Positions 38,010 through 47,339 of a DNA stretch of 49,997 nt are shown piece by piece. The translations under genes were made by a program, and so were the position numbers. This DNA comes from an uncultured Prevotella sp. (GTDB lineage: Bacteria; Bacteroidota; Bacteroidia; Bacteroidales; Bacteroidaceae): the NCBI GenBank assembly GCA_900315955.1, contig ONBC01000007.1, positions 1-49,997 of the forward strand, read 5' to 3'. A model generated the notes under the pieces. It saw nothing but the letters and a program-made list of their open reading frames with translations. It did no database searches and was not told where the DNA came from. Position 1 is the first letter of the stretch, and the number at the start of each line of letters is the position of its first letter.

Positions 38010-38870
38010 ATGCGTAAGACATTATTTCTTTTAATCGCTGCTTTGGTTGTCGCTACACTTATAACGAGCTGCGACCGCAACAGCCACGTCCTATCTTCCG
38101 GCGAGATGGAGGATATTCTCTACGACTATCACATAGCTGATGCCATGGCACAGCAAGCCGAGGGAGGATATGTCAAGAATGCTGTCGCTTACCGAGCTGC
38201 TGTACTGAAGAAATATGATATTACGCAAAGCGACTTCGACTCGTCGATGGTCTACTACATGCGGCACACGGATCAGCTCCACACCATCTATCAGCATATC
38301 TCCGACCGCATGCAGGACGAAGCTAATAAGTTGGGAGCCAACTCCATGAGTGCCGGTGTCGTATCAGGCGACTCGGCGAACGTTTGGAACGGAGAGAAAT
38401 CACTTGTGCTCATTCCAAATGAGCCTTACAACCTCTATACTTTCAATCTCCAAGCTGATACCACCTTCCACAAAGGTGATCAACTTATCCTTAACTTCGT
38501 TTCCGACTTCATTTTCCAAGACGGTATGCGCGACGGTATCGTGATGTTAGCCGTGACGTTGGGCAACGACAGTGTGGCATCATCCGTGACACATCTGTCT
38601 TCATCCATGGCTTCTTCCATACAGATCGCGGACAACGACAGCCTTGGAATAAAGAAAATCAGCGGGTTCTTCCTGCTATCCAAAAACAACAGTGCCAACA
38701 GTTCATCGACTACGCTTCAGCTGATGAGCATCCACGACATTCAGCTCATCCGTGTGCACCCGGCCAAGAACAGTGGTCCATCAGCGCCCACAACACCTTC
38801 CGACGGCCGCATTCCCGTCAACCCCAACGTACCAGACTCGGAAAGAATGAAGCCTGCGGTAATGAGATAA
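38010..38870 (+). CDS. DUF4296 lipoprotein of unknown function
   Basis: 286-residue lipoprotein starting at ATG 38010, where a lipoprotein signal begins (LVVATLITSC, Cys21). The N-terminal part (about 30-110; LSSGEMEDILYDYHIADAMA, KKYDITQSDFDSSMVYYMRH) is the DUF4296 domain often encoded next to lspA in Bacteroidota. The C-terminal half is beta-rich and ends in a Pro/Ser-rich tail. No catalytic motif was seen. The 16-bp gap from lspA implies one transcript. Confidence 0.85.
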   Translation: MRKTLFLLIAALVVATLITSCDRNSHVLSSGEMEDILYDYHIADAMAQQAEGGYVKNAVAYRAAVLKKYDITQSDFDSSMVYYMRHTDQLHTIYQHISDRMQDEANKLGANSMSAGVVSGDSANVWNGEKSLVLIPNEPYNLYTFNLQADTTFHKGDQLILNFVSDFIFQDGMRDGIVMLAVTLGNDSVASSVTHLSSSMASSIQIADNDSLGIKKISGFFLLSKNNSANSSSTTLQLMSIHDIQLIRVHPAKNSGPSAPTTPSDGRIPVNPNVPDSERMKPAVMR

Positions 38871-38918
38871 CCACGGAGTAGAGAAATTAAAGCGCTAAAT
38901 ATTAAAAACAATACAAAT

Positions 38919-40562
38919 ATGCGAAAACACATACTTACTGCTCTTTTCTTAACCATCGCTGCCGCAGCTTCTGCTTGCACCAACTTCATTGTGGGCAAGA
39001 AAGCATCCGCTGACGGATCTGTGATGTGTACGTACAATGCCGACGACTACGGCATGTTCATCGGACTGGCACACTACGCAGCTGGAACCCATGCCAAAGG
39101 AACCATGCGCAAAATCATCGACTGGGATACAAAGAAGTATCACGGTGAGATTCCGGAGGCACCTCAAACCTACAATGTCATCGGCAATATCAATGAGTTT
39201 CAGGTGACCATCGGTGAGACAACCTATGGCGGCCGTGAGGAGATGGTCGACACGACGGGCATCATCGATTACGGCTCACTGATCTATATCGCCCTGCAGC
39301 GCTCCAAGACAGCCCGCGAGGCCATCAAAGTGATGACCGGTCTGGCCGAGAAATATGGATACAACTCTGAAGGCGAGACCTTTACCATCTGTGACCCTAA
39401 CGAAGCCTGGATCATGGAGATGATGGGCTGCGGCGGCGACAAGAAGCAAAAAGTAGTCTGGGTTGCTGTGCGCATCCCCGACGATGCAATCAGTGGGCAT
39501 GCCAACCAGAGTCGCATCGGCGTTTTCTCACAATATAAGACGGAGGTGCTGCACAGTAAGAATGTCGTCAGCTTCGCGAAAGAAAAAGGCTGGTACAAAG
39601 GCTCTGACAAGGACTTCTCCTGGAAGAACACCTATGCGTTCCCCGATTTCTCCGGCCGGCGTATTTGCGATGCCCGCGTTTGGAGCTTCTTCAATCATCA
39701 TAAGGATATGAGCCGCTGGCTTGCCTGGGCGCTCGGCAAAGACAAGAACGCAGAAGACATGCCGCTCTGGATCATCCCCGACAAGAAGCTGAGCGTCAAA
39801 GACCTCGAGGCTGACATGCGCGACCACTACGAGGGCACCGTGATGTCTGTGGCTGATGGCAGCGACATAGGGGGTGGTATCTGGCAGATGCCCTATCGCC
39901 CCACTCCTTTGTTCTACAAGGTCAACGGCAAGCAGTATTTCAACGAGCGTCCTACATCCACCCAGCAGACAGGCTTTTCTTATGTCTCACAGATGCGTTC
40001 CTGGATGCCGCGTGAGATAGGCGGCGTACTGTGGTTCGGCAACGACGACGGTAACATGGTGGCTTACACGCCAATCTATTGCGGCAACACCGTGCAGCCG
40101 GAGTGCTACAACACACCGGGTGCCGATGCCGTGACCTTCTCCATGAAGAATGCTTACTGGGTGTGCAACTGGGTGAGCAACATGGTTTATCCGCGCTACT
40201 CACTCATGTTCCCAAGTCTCAAGCAGGTCCGCGACAGCCTCGAAAACGATTATCTCGCCAACCAGCAAGCCGTGGAAGCCAAGGCGCAGGAGCTCTACAA
40301 GACCGACAAGGCTCAGGCGCTCAGCTACCTCAATGCTTACAGCAACGAGAAAGCGCAACAGATGCTTGCCCGCTGGAAGCAGCTCGCCTTCTATCTCATC
40401 GTGAAATACAACGACATGACCGTGAAGCCGGAGAAGAACGGTAAGTTCGATCGCACGCCCGAAGGCATCGGAGCTACCGTCGCACGCCCTGGCTACTCCG
40501 AGCCGTTCAAAAAAGCTCTTGTCAAAGAAACCGGCGACAAGTTCGAAGTGCCTGCGAAATAA
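38919..40562 (+). CDS. C69-family peptidase (dipeptidase), exported
   Basis: Ntn-hydrolase peptidase of the U34/C69 family. The 547 residues begin with a signal peptide ending at ASA, directly before Cys20 in CTNFIVGKKASADGSVM, so signal cleavage may itself expose the N-terminal nucleophile cysteine. Further family features are NEAWIMEMMG near 165 and the conserved C-terminal region with RSWMPREIGGVLWFGNDD. Probably a periplasmic di- or oligopeptidase. It lies 48 bp after the DUF4296 gene. A lipoprotein reading of Cys20 is possible but less likely, because the family uses this residue in catalysis. Confidence 0.9.
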   Translation: MRKHILTALFLTIAAAASACTNFIVGKKASADGSVMCTYNADDYGMFIGLAHYAAGTHAKGTMRKIIDWDTKKYHGEIPEAPQTYNVIGNINEFQVTIGETTYGGREEMVDTTGIIDYGSLIYIALQRSKTAREAIKVMTGLAEKYGYNSEGETFTICDPNEAWIMEMMGCGGDKKQKVVWVAVRIPDDAISGHANQSRIGVFSQYKTEVLHSKNVVSFAKEKGWYKGSDKDFSWKNTYAFPDFSGRRICDARVWSFFNHHKDMSRWLAWALGKDKNAEDMPLWIIPDKKLSVKDLEADMRDHYEGTVMSVADGSDIGGGIWQMPYRPTPLFYKVNGKQYFNERPTSTQQTGFSYVSQMRSWMPREIGGVLWFGNDDGNMVAYTPIYCGNTVQPECYNTPGADAVTFSMKNAYWVCNWVSNMVYPRYSLMFPSLKQVRDSLENDYLANQQAVEAKAQELYKTDKAQALSYLNAYSNEKAQQMLARWKQLAFYLIVKYNDMTVKPEKNGKFDRTPEGIGATVARPGYSEPFKKALVKETGDKFEVPAK

Positions 40563-40640
40563 ATTCAGCAACGGTCTGCGAACGTGAGTCTTGACGAAGA
40601 CGTCGCACACGCCCTTCAAAATAAACAAAAGCAATAAACC

Positions 40641-41759
40641 ATGCCACAAAAAGAGATTACCTTCGATAAATTTATTCGTTGGAGCGGCATTACGCTTCTT
40701 GTCATTGCCGTCATCCTCCTTGTGAAGTACCTCAGCGCAGCGCTCATCCCTTTCTTTGTGGCATGGCTCTTTGCTTATCTGCTCTTTCCTATCGTGAAAT
40801 TCATTGAGAACAAGCTGCACTTACACATACGTGCGCTTGCTATCATCCTCACGTTCATCTTCGTCATTGCCATCATCGGAGGTATCGTTTATCTCATCAT
40901 TCCTCCCATGATCGAGCAGTTCCAAAAGCTTTACGACATTCTGGCCAACTGGATGCACTCGAGCACACACACCAATGATATCTCTGCCTGGCTATCAGAG
41001 AAAATCACGGAGAACCAGCATCAGATAGAGCAGTTCTTCAAAAGCCGCGACTTCGCCGATGCCCTGAAGACCGCAATGCCGAAAGTCTTCAGTGTCTTAG
41101 GACAGACAGCCAACGTGATCATAAGCATCGTTGCCTCACTCATCACCCTGCTCTATACCTTCTTCATCCTGCTCGACTACGAGTTTCTTACCAACAACTG
41201 GATACGCATCTTCCCCAAGAAGAACCGCCCCTTCTGGCATGAGTTGGCCCAGGATGTGGAACGTGAGCTCAACAACTATATTCGCGGACAAGGCCTCGTG
41301 GCGCTCTGTATGGGTGTCATGTTCTGCATCGGCTTCACCATTATGGACTTTCCCATGGCCATCAGCTTGGGTATCCTCATTGGCATCTTAGATCTCATTC
41401 CTTACATGCACACCTTCGCCCTCATTCCTACGGCATTCCTCGCCATGCTCAAGGCAGCTGATACGGGCGAAAACTTCTGGCTCATCTTCGGCATGGCTGT
41501 AGGTCTGTTCATTCTCGTACAGATCATCACGGATATGATCGTCACACCGAAGATCATGGGCAAGGCCATGGGTCTCAACCCCGCCATTCTTCTCCTCTCC
41601 CTCTCCGTGTGGGGTTCCCTTCTCGGCTTCATCGGACTTATCATTGCCCTTCCACTCACTACCCTCATCATCGCCTACTGGAAACGGTACGTCACGAAGG
41701 AAGAAGTGAAAACTGACACAAAGAAAGAAAACGCCGTGAATTTAGCCAAGCAATCATGA
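40641..41759 (+). CDS. AI-2E/PerM-family membrane permease
   Basis: 372-residue inner-membrane protein of the AI-2E exporter/PerM family with about eight membrane helices. Paired helices occur near the N-terminus (TLLVIAVILLVKYLSAALIP), a soluble segment lies at about 95-150, and conserved motifs include LLDYEFLTNNW near 175, NNYIRGQGLVALCMG near 212, GILDLIPYMHT near 250 and the closing GSLLGFIGLIIALPLTTL. The substrate is unknown. Its stop overlaps the ATG of the next gene (ATGA), so they are co-translated. Confidence 0.92.
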   Translation: MPQKEITFDKFIRWSGITLLVIAVILLVKYLSAALIPFFVAWLFAYLLFPIVKFIENKLHLHIRALAIILTFIFVIAIIGGIVYLIIPPMIEQFQKLYDILANWMHSSTHTNDISAWLSEKITENQHQIEQFFKSRDFADALKTAMPKVFSVLGQTANVIISIVASLITLLYTFFILLDYEFLTNNWIRIFPKKNRPFWHELAQDVERELNNYIRGQGLVALCMGVMFCIGFTIMDFPMAISLGILIGILDLIPYMHTFALIPTAFLAMLKAADTGENFWLIFGMAVGLFILVQIITDMIVTPKIMGKAMGLNPAILLLSLSVWGSLLGFIGLIIALPLTTLIIAYWKRYVTKEEVKTDTKKENAVNLAKQS

Positions 41760-42967
41760 GCATCTACAAACAACCTATTGTTTCAGAGTCGCCATTACGG
41801 CCAGTTGGTCAACACAACGCTTACGGCCTTAGGACTGTTCCCCTGTCAGTCGTTCATGTTGGTTTTATAGGATTGGGTGAGCGCGGGTGTCAGGCGGTCA
41901 TGCGGTGGTGCCACATTCCTCATACCGAGATCGTAGCCATTTGCGACATAAGCACTGAACGAATCCATTCCGCCAAAAGTATCATGGCCGACAATGGCGC
42001 GAACACATGTTTTGCTACAAATAATGCTGAATTATTGTGCCAACGCGAAGATGTTGATTTAGTCTATATATGCACCGACTGGGAGAGCCACGCTGACCTT
42101 GTATGCTGTGCGCTGGCAAATGGCAAGCACGTGGCTGTAGAAGTGCCGGCAGCGATGACCGTGAAAGACTGCTGGAAAATAGTGGATTTGGCTGAGCAGC
42201 AACAGCTTCACTGTATGATGCTTGAAAATGCATGCTACGACTATTTCGAGATGGCTACTGCCGCCATGGCACATGCAGGGAAGTTCGGTGACATCGTCCA
42301 TGCAGCAGGAGGTTATCATCATTGGCTCAACGATAGATGGGAACCATGGCGACTGCGCTATAATTATGCCAACCGTGGTGACATCTATCCCACGCATGGC
42401 CTTGGCCCCGTGTGCCTTGCATTGGGCATTCACCGCACCGACCGCATTGAGACACTTGTCAGTATGGACAGCGCACCGATCTCAGGCCCGGACTATTATC
42501 AACGTTTTTGCGGAGAGAACGGCAACGGATTCCGCAACGGCGATGTCACAACTACGCTGTTGCGCACCCGCTTAGGCCGTACCATCGTTTTAGATCACGA
42601 TGTAATGACTCCGCGGCCTTACAGTAGGCTCTATCAGCTTGTGGGAACAAAAGGCTACGCGGCCAAATATCCCAAAGAAACGCTGTGGCTCGACGGAAGA
42701 GAACTGACAGACAATGAGTGCAAGCGCGTCATCAGCGAATGGCTGCCGGCCGATATACGTGAAGCCAAAGAAAATGCCGCTAAATATGATGACCGTGGCG
42801 GAATCTCCTTTATCATGGATTCGCGACTGGTGGACAACCTGCGCCAAGGCAAACAGATGGATATGGATGTCTACGATTTGGCTGAATGGTGTGCCGTCGT
42901 AGAGCTGTCGCGGCTGTCCATCGAAGGTGGATTCGTTCCTGTTGCCTTCCCTGACTTCAGGCGCTGA
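41756..42967 (+). CDS. Gfo/Idh/MocA oxidoreductase, GH109-like
   Basis: 403-residue NAD-dependent protein with an N-terminal Rossmann fold (VGFIGLGERGCQAVMRW near 36) and a C-terminal alpha/beta domain. ENACYDYFEM near 157 and YPTHGLGPV near 213 resemble GH109 alpha-N-acetylgalactosaminidases, which use NAD in hydrolysis. The activity is a family-level guess. No signal peptide is evident in the first residues, unlike many exported GH109 enzymes. It overlaps the permease gene by four bases. Confidence 0.82.
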   Translation: MSIYKQPIVSESPLRPVGQHNAYGLRTVPLSVVHVGFIGLGERGCQAVMRWCHIPHTEIVAICDISTERIHSAKSIMADNGANTCFATNNAELLCQREDVDLVYICTDWESHADLVCCALANGKHVAVEVPAAMTVKDCWKIVDLAEQQQLHCMMLENACYDYFEMATAAMAHAGKFGDIVHAAGGYHHWLNDRWEPWRLRYNYANRGDIYPTHGLGPVCLALGIHRTDRIETLVSMDSAPISGPDYYQRFCGENGNGFRNGDVTTTLLRTRLGRTIVLDHDVMTPRPYSRLYQLVGTKGYAAKYPKETLWLDGRELTDNECKRVISEWLPADIREAKENAAKYDDRGGISFIMDSRLVDNLRQGKQMDMDVYDLAEWCAVVELSRLSIEGGFVPVAFPDFRR

Positions 42968-43193
42968 CTTTAGCAAAAGAATCATTACAAAAGACAGGAT
43001 ATCTTTCTTTTGCCACCGCTTACGGCCTGTCTTCTTGATCCATCCCGACTTTTCCAGCGAAAAATTATCATCAGTGAAAGCGTGCTGGCCTGCCATGTTG
43101 ATTACCTTGAAAATATTCCTTCTGTACGAATAGATTTAGCGGTCTATGCTGACACCCCCTGGCCATCCCCAACCGTGATGCAGTCGGTCTTGG

Positions 43194-43294
43194 TTGCAGT
43201 GGCCGCCTCCAATGGCGGCCACCACCCGAAGGCCACTCGATCCATGTTTAGTCACCCTGCGATGGGTGGCCGCCATTGGAGGCGGCCACTGCAA
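43194..43294. repeat. 30-bp perfect inverted repeat, REP/BIME-like
   Basis: Arms 43194-43223 and 43265-43294 are perfect inverted copies with a 41-bp spacer. Each arm is itself a hairpin (TGGCCGCC, 6-nt loop, GGCGGCCA). This paired design resembles bacterial REP/BIME elements. It lies in the 730-bp spacer between the GH109-like gene and glk, in which no convincing gene was found. Confidence 0.85.
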
Positions 43295-43330
43295 AACATT
43301 ACCGTACAGGCCGAAAATATTCATGCTTCT

Positions 43331-43570
43331 CCTTTGCGACCTTTGCGGCTTGGCGAGAAAAAAGTATCTCGCGGAAGTTGCTTTTCTCTAAAGACCAAAG
43401 CCGCTCTCAACCTCGGAGTTCTTGTCACAACCTGCCAGCCTCTGGGGCTGCCTCCACCGACCTACGAATCTCACTCTCGCCTCATAAGGCCGAAGGCCTC
43501 TCAGCGATCTCTGCCTCTCATACGTATCATCTCTGCGGCTCAATAACCTCTGCGGCTCTGCGTGAAAAGT
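43331..43570. repeat. Two copies of a CTTTGCGGCT/CTCTGCGGCT element
   Basis: The stretch CCTTTGCGGCT at 43340-43350, followed by GGCGAGAAAA, recurs as CCTCTGCGGCTCTGCGTGA at 43548-43564, with a further CTCTGCGGCT at 43531-43540. Similar CTCTGCG-type repeats are known between genes of many bacteria. No coding function is suggested. Confidence 0.5.
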
Positions 43571-43652
43571 CTGATAATCAAGGGCAGCATTGGGTCTCAA
43601 TAAAAAAGTGACGAAGTAAGCAATTGGGGCTTGAATGAAAAGCACAAGAAAA

Positions 43653-43674
43653 GGGGTGGTCGCCTAACCACCCC
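43653..43674 (-). terminator. Terminator after glk
   Basis: GGGGTGGT and ACCACCCC form an 8-bp stem with a 6-nt loop, followed on the minus strand by TTTTCTTGTGCTTTT. It lies 24 bp after the glk stop. Confidence 0.7.
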
Positions 43675-43697
43675 CGCTTTATTTGAATATTCAACTA

Positions 43698-44675
43698 TTA
43701 AAGATCCCAGCCCACTGCAGAAGCACCGAGGACAGCTGCCGAGCTGCCGTCCAAGCTGCTGAGCAGGAATTTAGCCTTGCCCTTGAAGATGTTCAGCACA
43801 TTCGCATCATAGGCTTTCTTGAGAGGATCCATCAGCAGATCACCGGCCTTTGTCAGGCCACCGAAGAAGATGAAAGCCTCAGGAGAAGAGAAGGCTGCGA
43901 AATCGGCACAAGCCTCACCGAGCATCTTCCCCGTGAAGTCGAAAATCTCTTTGGCAAGTTCATCACCCTTCCCTGCAGCAATACTGACGTCAAGAGAGGT
44001 GATTTTCTCAGGATCGAGGTCGCGGAGCAATGAAGGACGCTTTGTCTTCTCGAGCATCTCACGTGCAGTGCGAGCCACACCTGTAGCTGAGCAATAAGCC
44101 TCCAGGCAACCTTTACGTCCACAACCACAAGGACGGGCGTTCTCTCCACGAACCATGATGACATGACCGAGCTCGCCTGCAAAACCATCGCAACCATAGA
44201 CAAGCTGACCGTTGATGACGATACCGGAGCCGACACCGGTTCCCAGCGTGATCTCTATAAAGTTTTTCATGCCTCGTGCAGCGCCGTAGGTCATCTCGCC
44301 GAGCGCCGCGGCATTGGCATCATTGGTCAGAGCGACAGGAACCCCTAACTTCTCTGAGAACATGCTTGCCAAAGGAACAATGCCATTGTGACCCCATTTA
44401 AGGTTCGGGGCAAACTCAATAGTACCTGTGTAGAAATTGCCATTAGGGGCACCGATACCCATCGACTTGATCTTGCCGATGCCGCCAACCTGATCAATGA
44501 TAGGCTGAAGGGCTTCCACACTGGCATCGACATAGTCCTCTACCTTGTCATAAACCTGTGTCTTAATGGCTGTTGTCGTCTTAATGTCGCCACGAGAGTC
44601 GACAATACCAAACACTGAATTTGTGCCGCCGAGATCAAGACCAATGACGTACGGCTTCAAAACGGGTTCTTCCAT
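43698..44675 (-). CDS. glk: ROK-family glucokinase
   Basis: Cytoplasmic sugar kinase, probably phosphorylating glucose. The 325 residues show the ROK pattern: ATP motif GLDLGGTNSVFGI near 13, substrate residues in TNDANAAALGE near 119, LGTGVGSGIVING near 146, GELGHVIM near 168 and the zinc motif CGCGRKGCLEAYCS near 183. Specificity for glucose rather than another hexose is inferred from similarity. It is transcribed away from tsaC, with its own promoter and terminator. Confidence 0.93.
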   Translation of the reverse strand: MEEPVLKPYVIGLDLGGTNSVFGIVDSRGDIKTTTAIKTQVYDKVEDYVDASVEALQPIIDQVGGIGKIKSMGIGAPNGNFYTGTIEFAPNLKWGHNGIVPLASMFSEKLGVPVALTNDANAAALGEMTYGAARGMKNFIEITLGTGVGSGIVINGQLVYGCDGFAGELGHVIMVRGENARPCGCGRKGCLEAYCSATGVARTAREMLEKTKRPSLLRDLDPEKITSLDVSIAAGKGDELAKEIFDFTGKMLGEACADFAAFSSPEAFIFFGGLTKAGDLLMDPLKKAYDANVLNIFKGKAKFLLSSLDGSSAAVLGASAVGWDL

Positions 44676-44745
44676 AATGATATGTTTTTAGTCTGTTAAT
44701 ATTATTTCATGCTTAAAATCCCTTTCAAAGGATTGGTTATCGTTG

Positions 44746-44753
44746 CAAAGTTA
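44746..44753 (-). promoter_or_regulatory. -7 box TAACTTTG for glk
   Basis: The minus strand reads TAACTTTG, 71 bp before the glk ATG. Confidence 0.55.
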
Positions 44754-44837
44754 CCAATTAAAAAGAAGAAAGCTAAGAATCCACCGCTTTTTTTTGCAAA
44801 AAATGAAAGTATTTTTGTTTAGCCTATAAAGATTGTG

Positions 44838-44845
44838 TATCTTTG
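44838..44845 (+). promoter_or_regulatory. Promoter for tsaC operon
   Basis: TATCTTTG is preceded after 20 bp by TTTG (44814-44817), so both -33 and -7 elements of the Bacteroidota consensus are present. The ATG at 44866 follows 20 bp later. Confidence 0.7.
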
Positions 44846-44865
44846 CAGTAGATTGTATAATTAAT

Positions 44866-45435
44866 ATGACACAAGAACAAGATATTCAGAACGCCGTGAA
44901 GGTCCTCAAGGAGGGCGGCGTCATTCTCTACCCCACAGATACGGTATGGGGCATCGGCTGCGATGCTACGAACGCCGAGGCAGTGGCAAAAGTTTACAAA
45001 ATCAAACATCGCGACGACTCCAAGGCGCTCATCTGCCTCGTCGACAGCGATGCGCGCCTGCAGCGCTATGTGCGCAACGTGCCGGCGGTGGCTTGGGATC
45101 TTCTCGACGTAGCCGTCAAGCCTACGACGATTATCCTCGACGGAGCCGTGAACCTTGCGCCCAACCTCATTGCCGAAGACGGGTCGATAGCCCTGCGCAT
45201 CACCAAGGAGCCGTTCTCTAAAGAGCTGTGCTACCGCTTTCAGAAAGCGCTTGTCTCTACGAGTGCCAACATCAGCGGGCAGCCAGCTGCACAAAACTAT
45301 TCCGATATCAGTCAGGAGCTGCTCGACAGCGTCGACTACGTTTGTTTCTCACGCCGTCAGGAACACAAACCACACACGCCAAGCTCCATCATCAAGCTCA
45401 AACCAGACGGAGAGGTGACAATTATCAGAAAATAA
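44866..45435 (+). CDS. tsaC: L-threonylcarbamoyladenylate synthase (Sua5/YrdC/TsaC)
   Basis: Makes threonylcarbamoyl-AMP for the t6A37 modification of tRNAs. The start is ATG 44866; an in-frame ATG at 44833 lies within the promoter. The 189 residues match the short YrdC form. The nucleotide-binding motif YPTDTVWGIGCDA near 23 and KHRDDSKAL near 47 are present, with STSANISGQPA near 134. The first gene of a run into the ClC channel, 5 bp away. Confidence 0.95.
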   Translation: MTQEQDIQNAVKVLKEGGVILYPTDTVWGIGCDATNAEAVAKVYKIKHRDDSKALICLVDSDARLQRYVRNVPAVAWDLLDVAVKPTTIILDGAVNLAPNLIAEDGSIALRITKEPFSKELCYRFQKALVSTSANISGQPAAQNYSDISQELLDSVDYVCFSRRQEHKPHTPSSIIKLKPDGEVTIIRK

Positions 45436-45440
45436 ATTAA

Positions 45441-47216
45441 ATGGTGCTCGACAAGGTCATAGCGTGGAGGGAGCATAACCTCAACGACCGCCAGATGACA
45501 TCAATCCTGGCTTTAGCCATCGGTGTGTTAGCATCATTAGCGGCATACTTTCTTCATAAACTCATCGCTCTGATACAGAATCTGCTCACCGATGGCTTTA
45601 TGGCAGACAGAGCCAACTGGCTCTACCTCGTCTTCCCGGTCATCGGCATCTGGCTGACGATGCTCTTTATAAAATATGTAGTGCGCGACAACATCTCGCA
45701 CGGCATCACACGCGTGCTCTACGCCATCTCCACGAAGCAGTCGAAGCTGAAGCCTCACAACTGTTGGACCTCTATCGTAGCCTCTGCGCTGACCATCGGA
45801 TTTGGCGGTTCTGTGGGTGCCGAGGCTCCTATCGTGCTCACGGGTTCAGCTATCGGCTCCAATCTTGGCCGCATCTTCCACATGAGCAACCGCCAGCTCA
45901 TGGTGCTCGTGGGGTGTGGTGCCGCTGCAGCCATCGCTGGCATCTATAAAGCTCCGATAGCCGGACTGGTGTTCACCCTTGAGGTGCTGATGATCGACAT
46001 GAACATGGCTTCCATCGTACCTATCCTTATCGCTACGATCACAGCCGATGTCGTGAGCTATATACTTGCAGGCACCTCCACAATGTTCACCTTCAAGCTC
46101 GACAGCGCATGGAACGTTGAGCGCGTGCCCGCAACCATTCTCTTAGGTGTGTTCTGTGGTTTCGTCAGTCTCTACTTCATGCGGGGCATGACCTGGTGCG
46201 AGAGCAAATATGCCTTGATGCGCAAGCACCCCTATGAAAAACTTTTCACAGGCGGATTCCTCCTGAGCGTGCTCATTTTCTTTTTCCCATCGCTCTACGG
46301 TGAAGGTTGGAACGGCCTTGCTATTCTGCTAAGCGGCAAGACTCCTACCGACTGGGACCAGATCATGAACGGCTCCGTGTTCTACGGTCATTCTGAACTG
46401 CTCATTGTCTATATAGGCCTTGTTGTTCTTACGAAGATCGTGGCTACAGCATCCACGAATGGAGCAGGAGGTTGTGGCGGAACCTTCGCGCCGTCGCTGT
46501 TCGTAGGCGGCTTCGCCGGCTTTTTCTTCGCCCGACTGTGGAACATGGAGATGGTCGGTGTTTACCTTCCCGAGAAGAACTTTGTGCTCCTTGGCATGGC
46601 TGGCGTGATGGCTGGCGTGATGCACGCCCCGCTGACGGGTATTTTCCTTATCGCTGAGATCACAGGGGGCTATCAGCTCTTCGTTCCCTTGCTCATCGTG
46701 GCTGTGGTCAGTGTGATGGTTATCAGTATCTTCGAGCCTCACAGCATCTATGCCATGCGACTGGCGCGTGAAGGCAAACTGCTCACGCACCATACCGACA
46801 AGAGCATCCTCACGCTGATGAATATGGACTCGGTCATCGAGAAGAATGTCACTACGGTAAAGCCTGGCCTAAGACTGGGAAAACTCGTCAATGTACTGTC
46901 AAACAGTGATTTCAACTATCTTCCAGTCGTAGACGACGACCGCCATCTGCTTGGCGAGATCGACTTGCTGAAGATTCGCCACATCGTCTTCCGCACCGAA
47001 CTTTATCAGAAATACACGGCGGCACAGCTTATGACACCGGTGTCAGCCTTCCTATACAACAACGAGCCCATGGAGAAGGTGATGAAGAAGTTTGACAAGA
47101 CCAATGCCGAGGCGCTGCCTGTGGTAGATATCAACAATCACTTGGTAGGTTACATCTCCCGTCTCCGCCTCTATAGTGTCTATAGAAAGATGGTGGCAGA
47201 CTATTCCGCGGAATAA
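45441..47216 (+). CDS. ClC-family chloride channel/antiporter with CBS pair
   Basis: 591-residue membrane protein. The ClC core (about 1-440) has many helices and the selectivity motifs in slightly altered form: GSVGAEAP with the gating Glu128 in place of GREGP, and GGCGGTFAPSLFVGG for GxFxP. Two CBS domains follow (about 455-585; MDSVIEKNVTTVKPG, LMTPVSAFLYNNEPMEKVM), which usually bind nucleotides and regulate transport. Whether it is a channel or a Cl-/H+ exchanger cannot be told here. It starts 5 bp after tsaC. Confidence 0.94.
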   Translation: MVLDKVIAWREHNLNDRQMTSILALAIGVLASLAAYFLHKLIALIQNLLTDGFMADRANWLYLVFPVIGIWLTMLFIKYVVRDNISHGITRVLYAISTKQSKLKPHNCWTSIVASALTIGFGGSVGAEAPIVLTGSAIGSNLGRIFHMSNRQLMVLVGCGAAAAIAGIYKAPIAGLVFTLEVLMIDMNMASIVPILIATITADVVSYILAGTSTMFTFKLDSAWNVERVPATILLGVFCGFVSLYFMRGMTWCESKYALMRKHPYEKLFTGGFLLSVLIFFFPSLYGEGWNGLAILLSGKTPTDWDQIMNGSVFYGHSELLIVYIGLVVLTKIVATASTNGAGGCGGTFAPSLFVGGFAGFFFARLWNMEMVGVYLPEKNFVLLGMAGVMAGVMHAPLTGIFLIAEITGGYQLFVPLLIVAVVSVMVISIFEPHSIYAMRLAREGKLLTHHTDKSILTLMNMDSVIEKNVTTVKPGLRLGKLVNVLSNSDFNYLPVVDDDRHLLGEIDLLKIRHIVFRTELYQKYTAAQLMTPVSAFLYNNEPMEKVMKKFDKTNAEALPVVDINNHLVGYISRLRLYSVYRKMVADYSAE

Positions 47217-47278
47217 GCCTCACACGGATCCTCACCAATTTATTTAGGGAAACAAGCACGAACCTAAAATAAATTGTG

Positions 47279-47331
47279 TACCTTTGCAGAGATTTAGCGG
47301 GGCATACCCCCGCAGACCATTCTCTGAGAAT
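47279..47331 (+). promoter_or_regulatory. Promoter and hairpin leader of LysE-family gene
   Basis: TACCTTTG (47279-47286) fits the -7 consensus. The expected transcript would begin almost at a hairpin, GCGGGG-n5-CCCCGC (47297-47313), followed by a second small one, ATTCT-CTG-AGAAT (47319-47331), just before the ATG at 47340. Confidence 0.55.
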
Positions 47332-47339
47332 AATGCATC

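Noticed and set aside
43010-43190. Gene remnant in the spacer after the GH109-like gene
   Set aside because: A short protein-like stretch is visible, but it matches no family I recognise and has no clear start.
43194-43294. Terminal repeats of an insertion sequence
   Set aside because: The 41-bp spacer holds no transposase and no target duplication is evident; each arm is itself a palindrome, which suits a REP-type element better.
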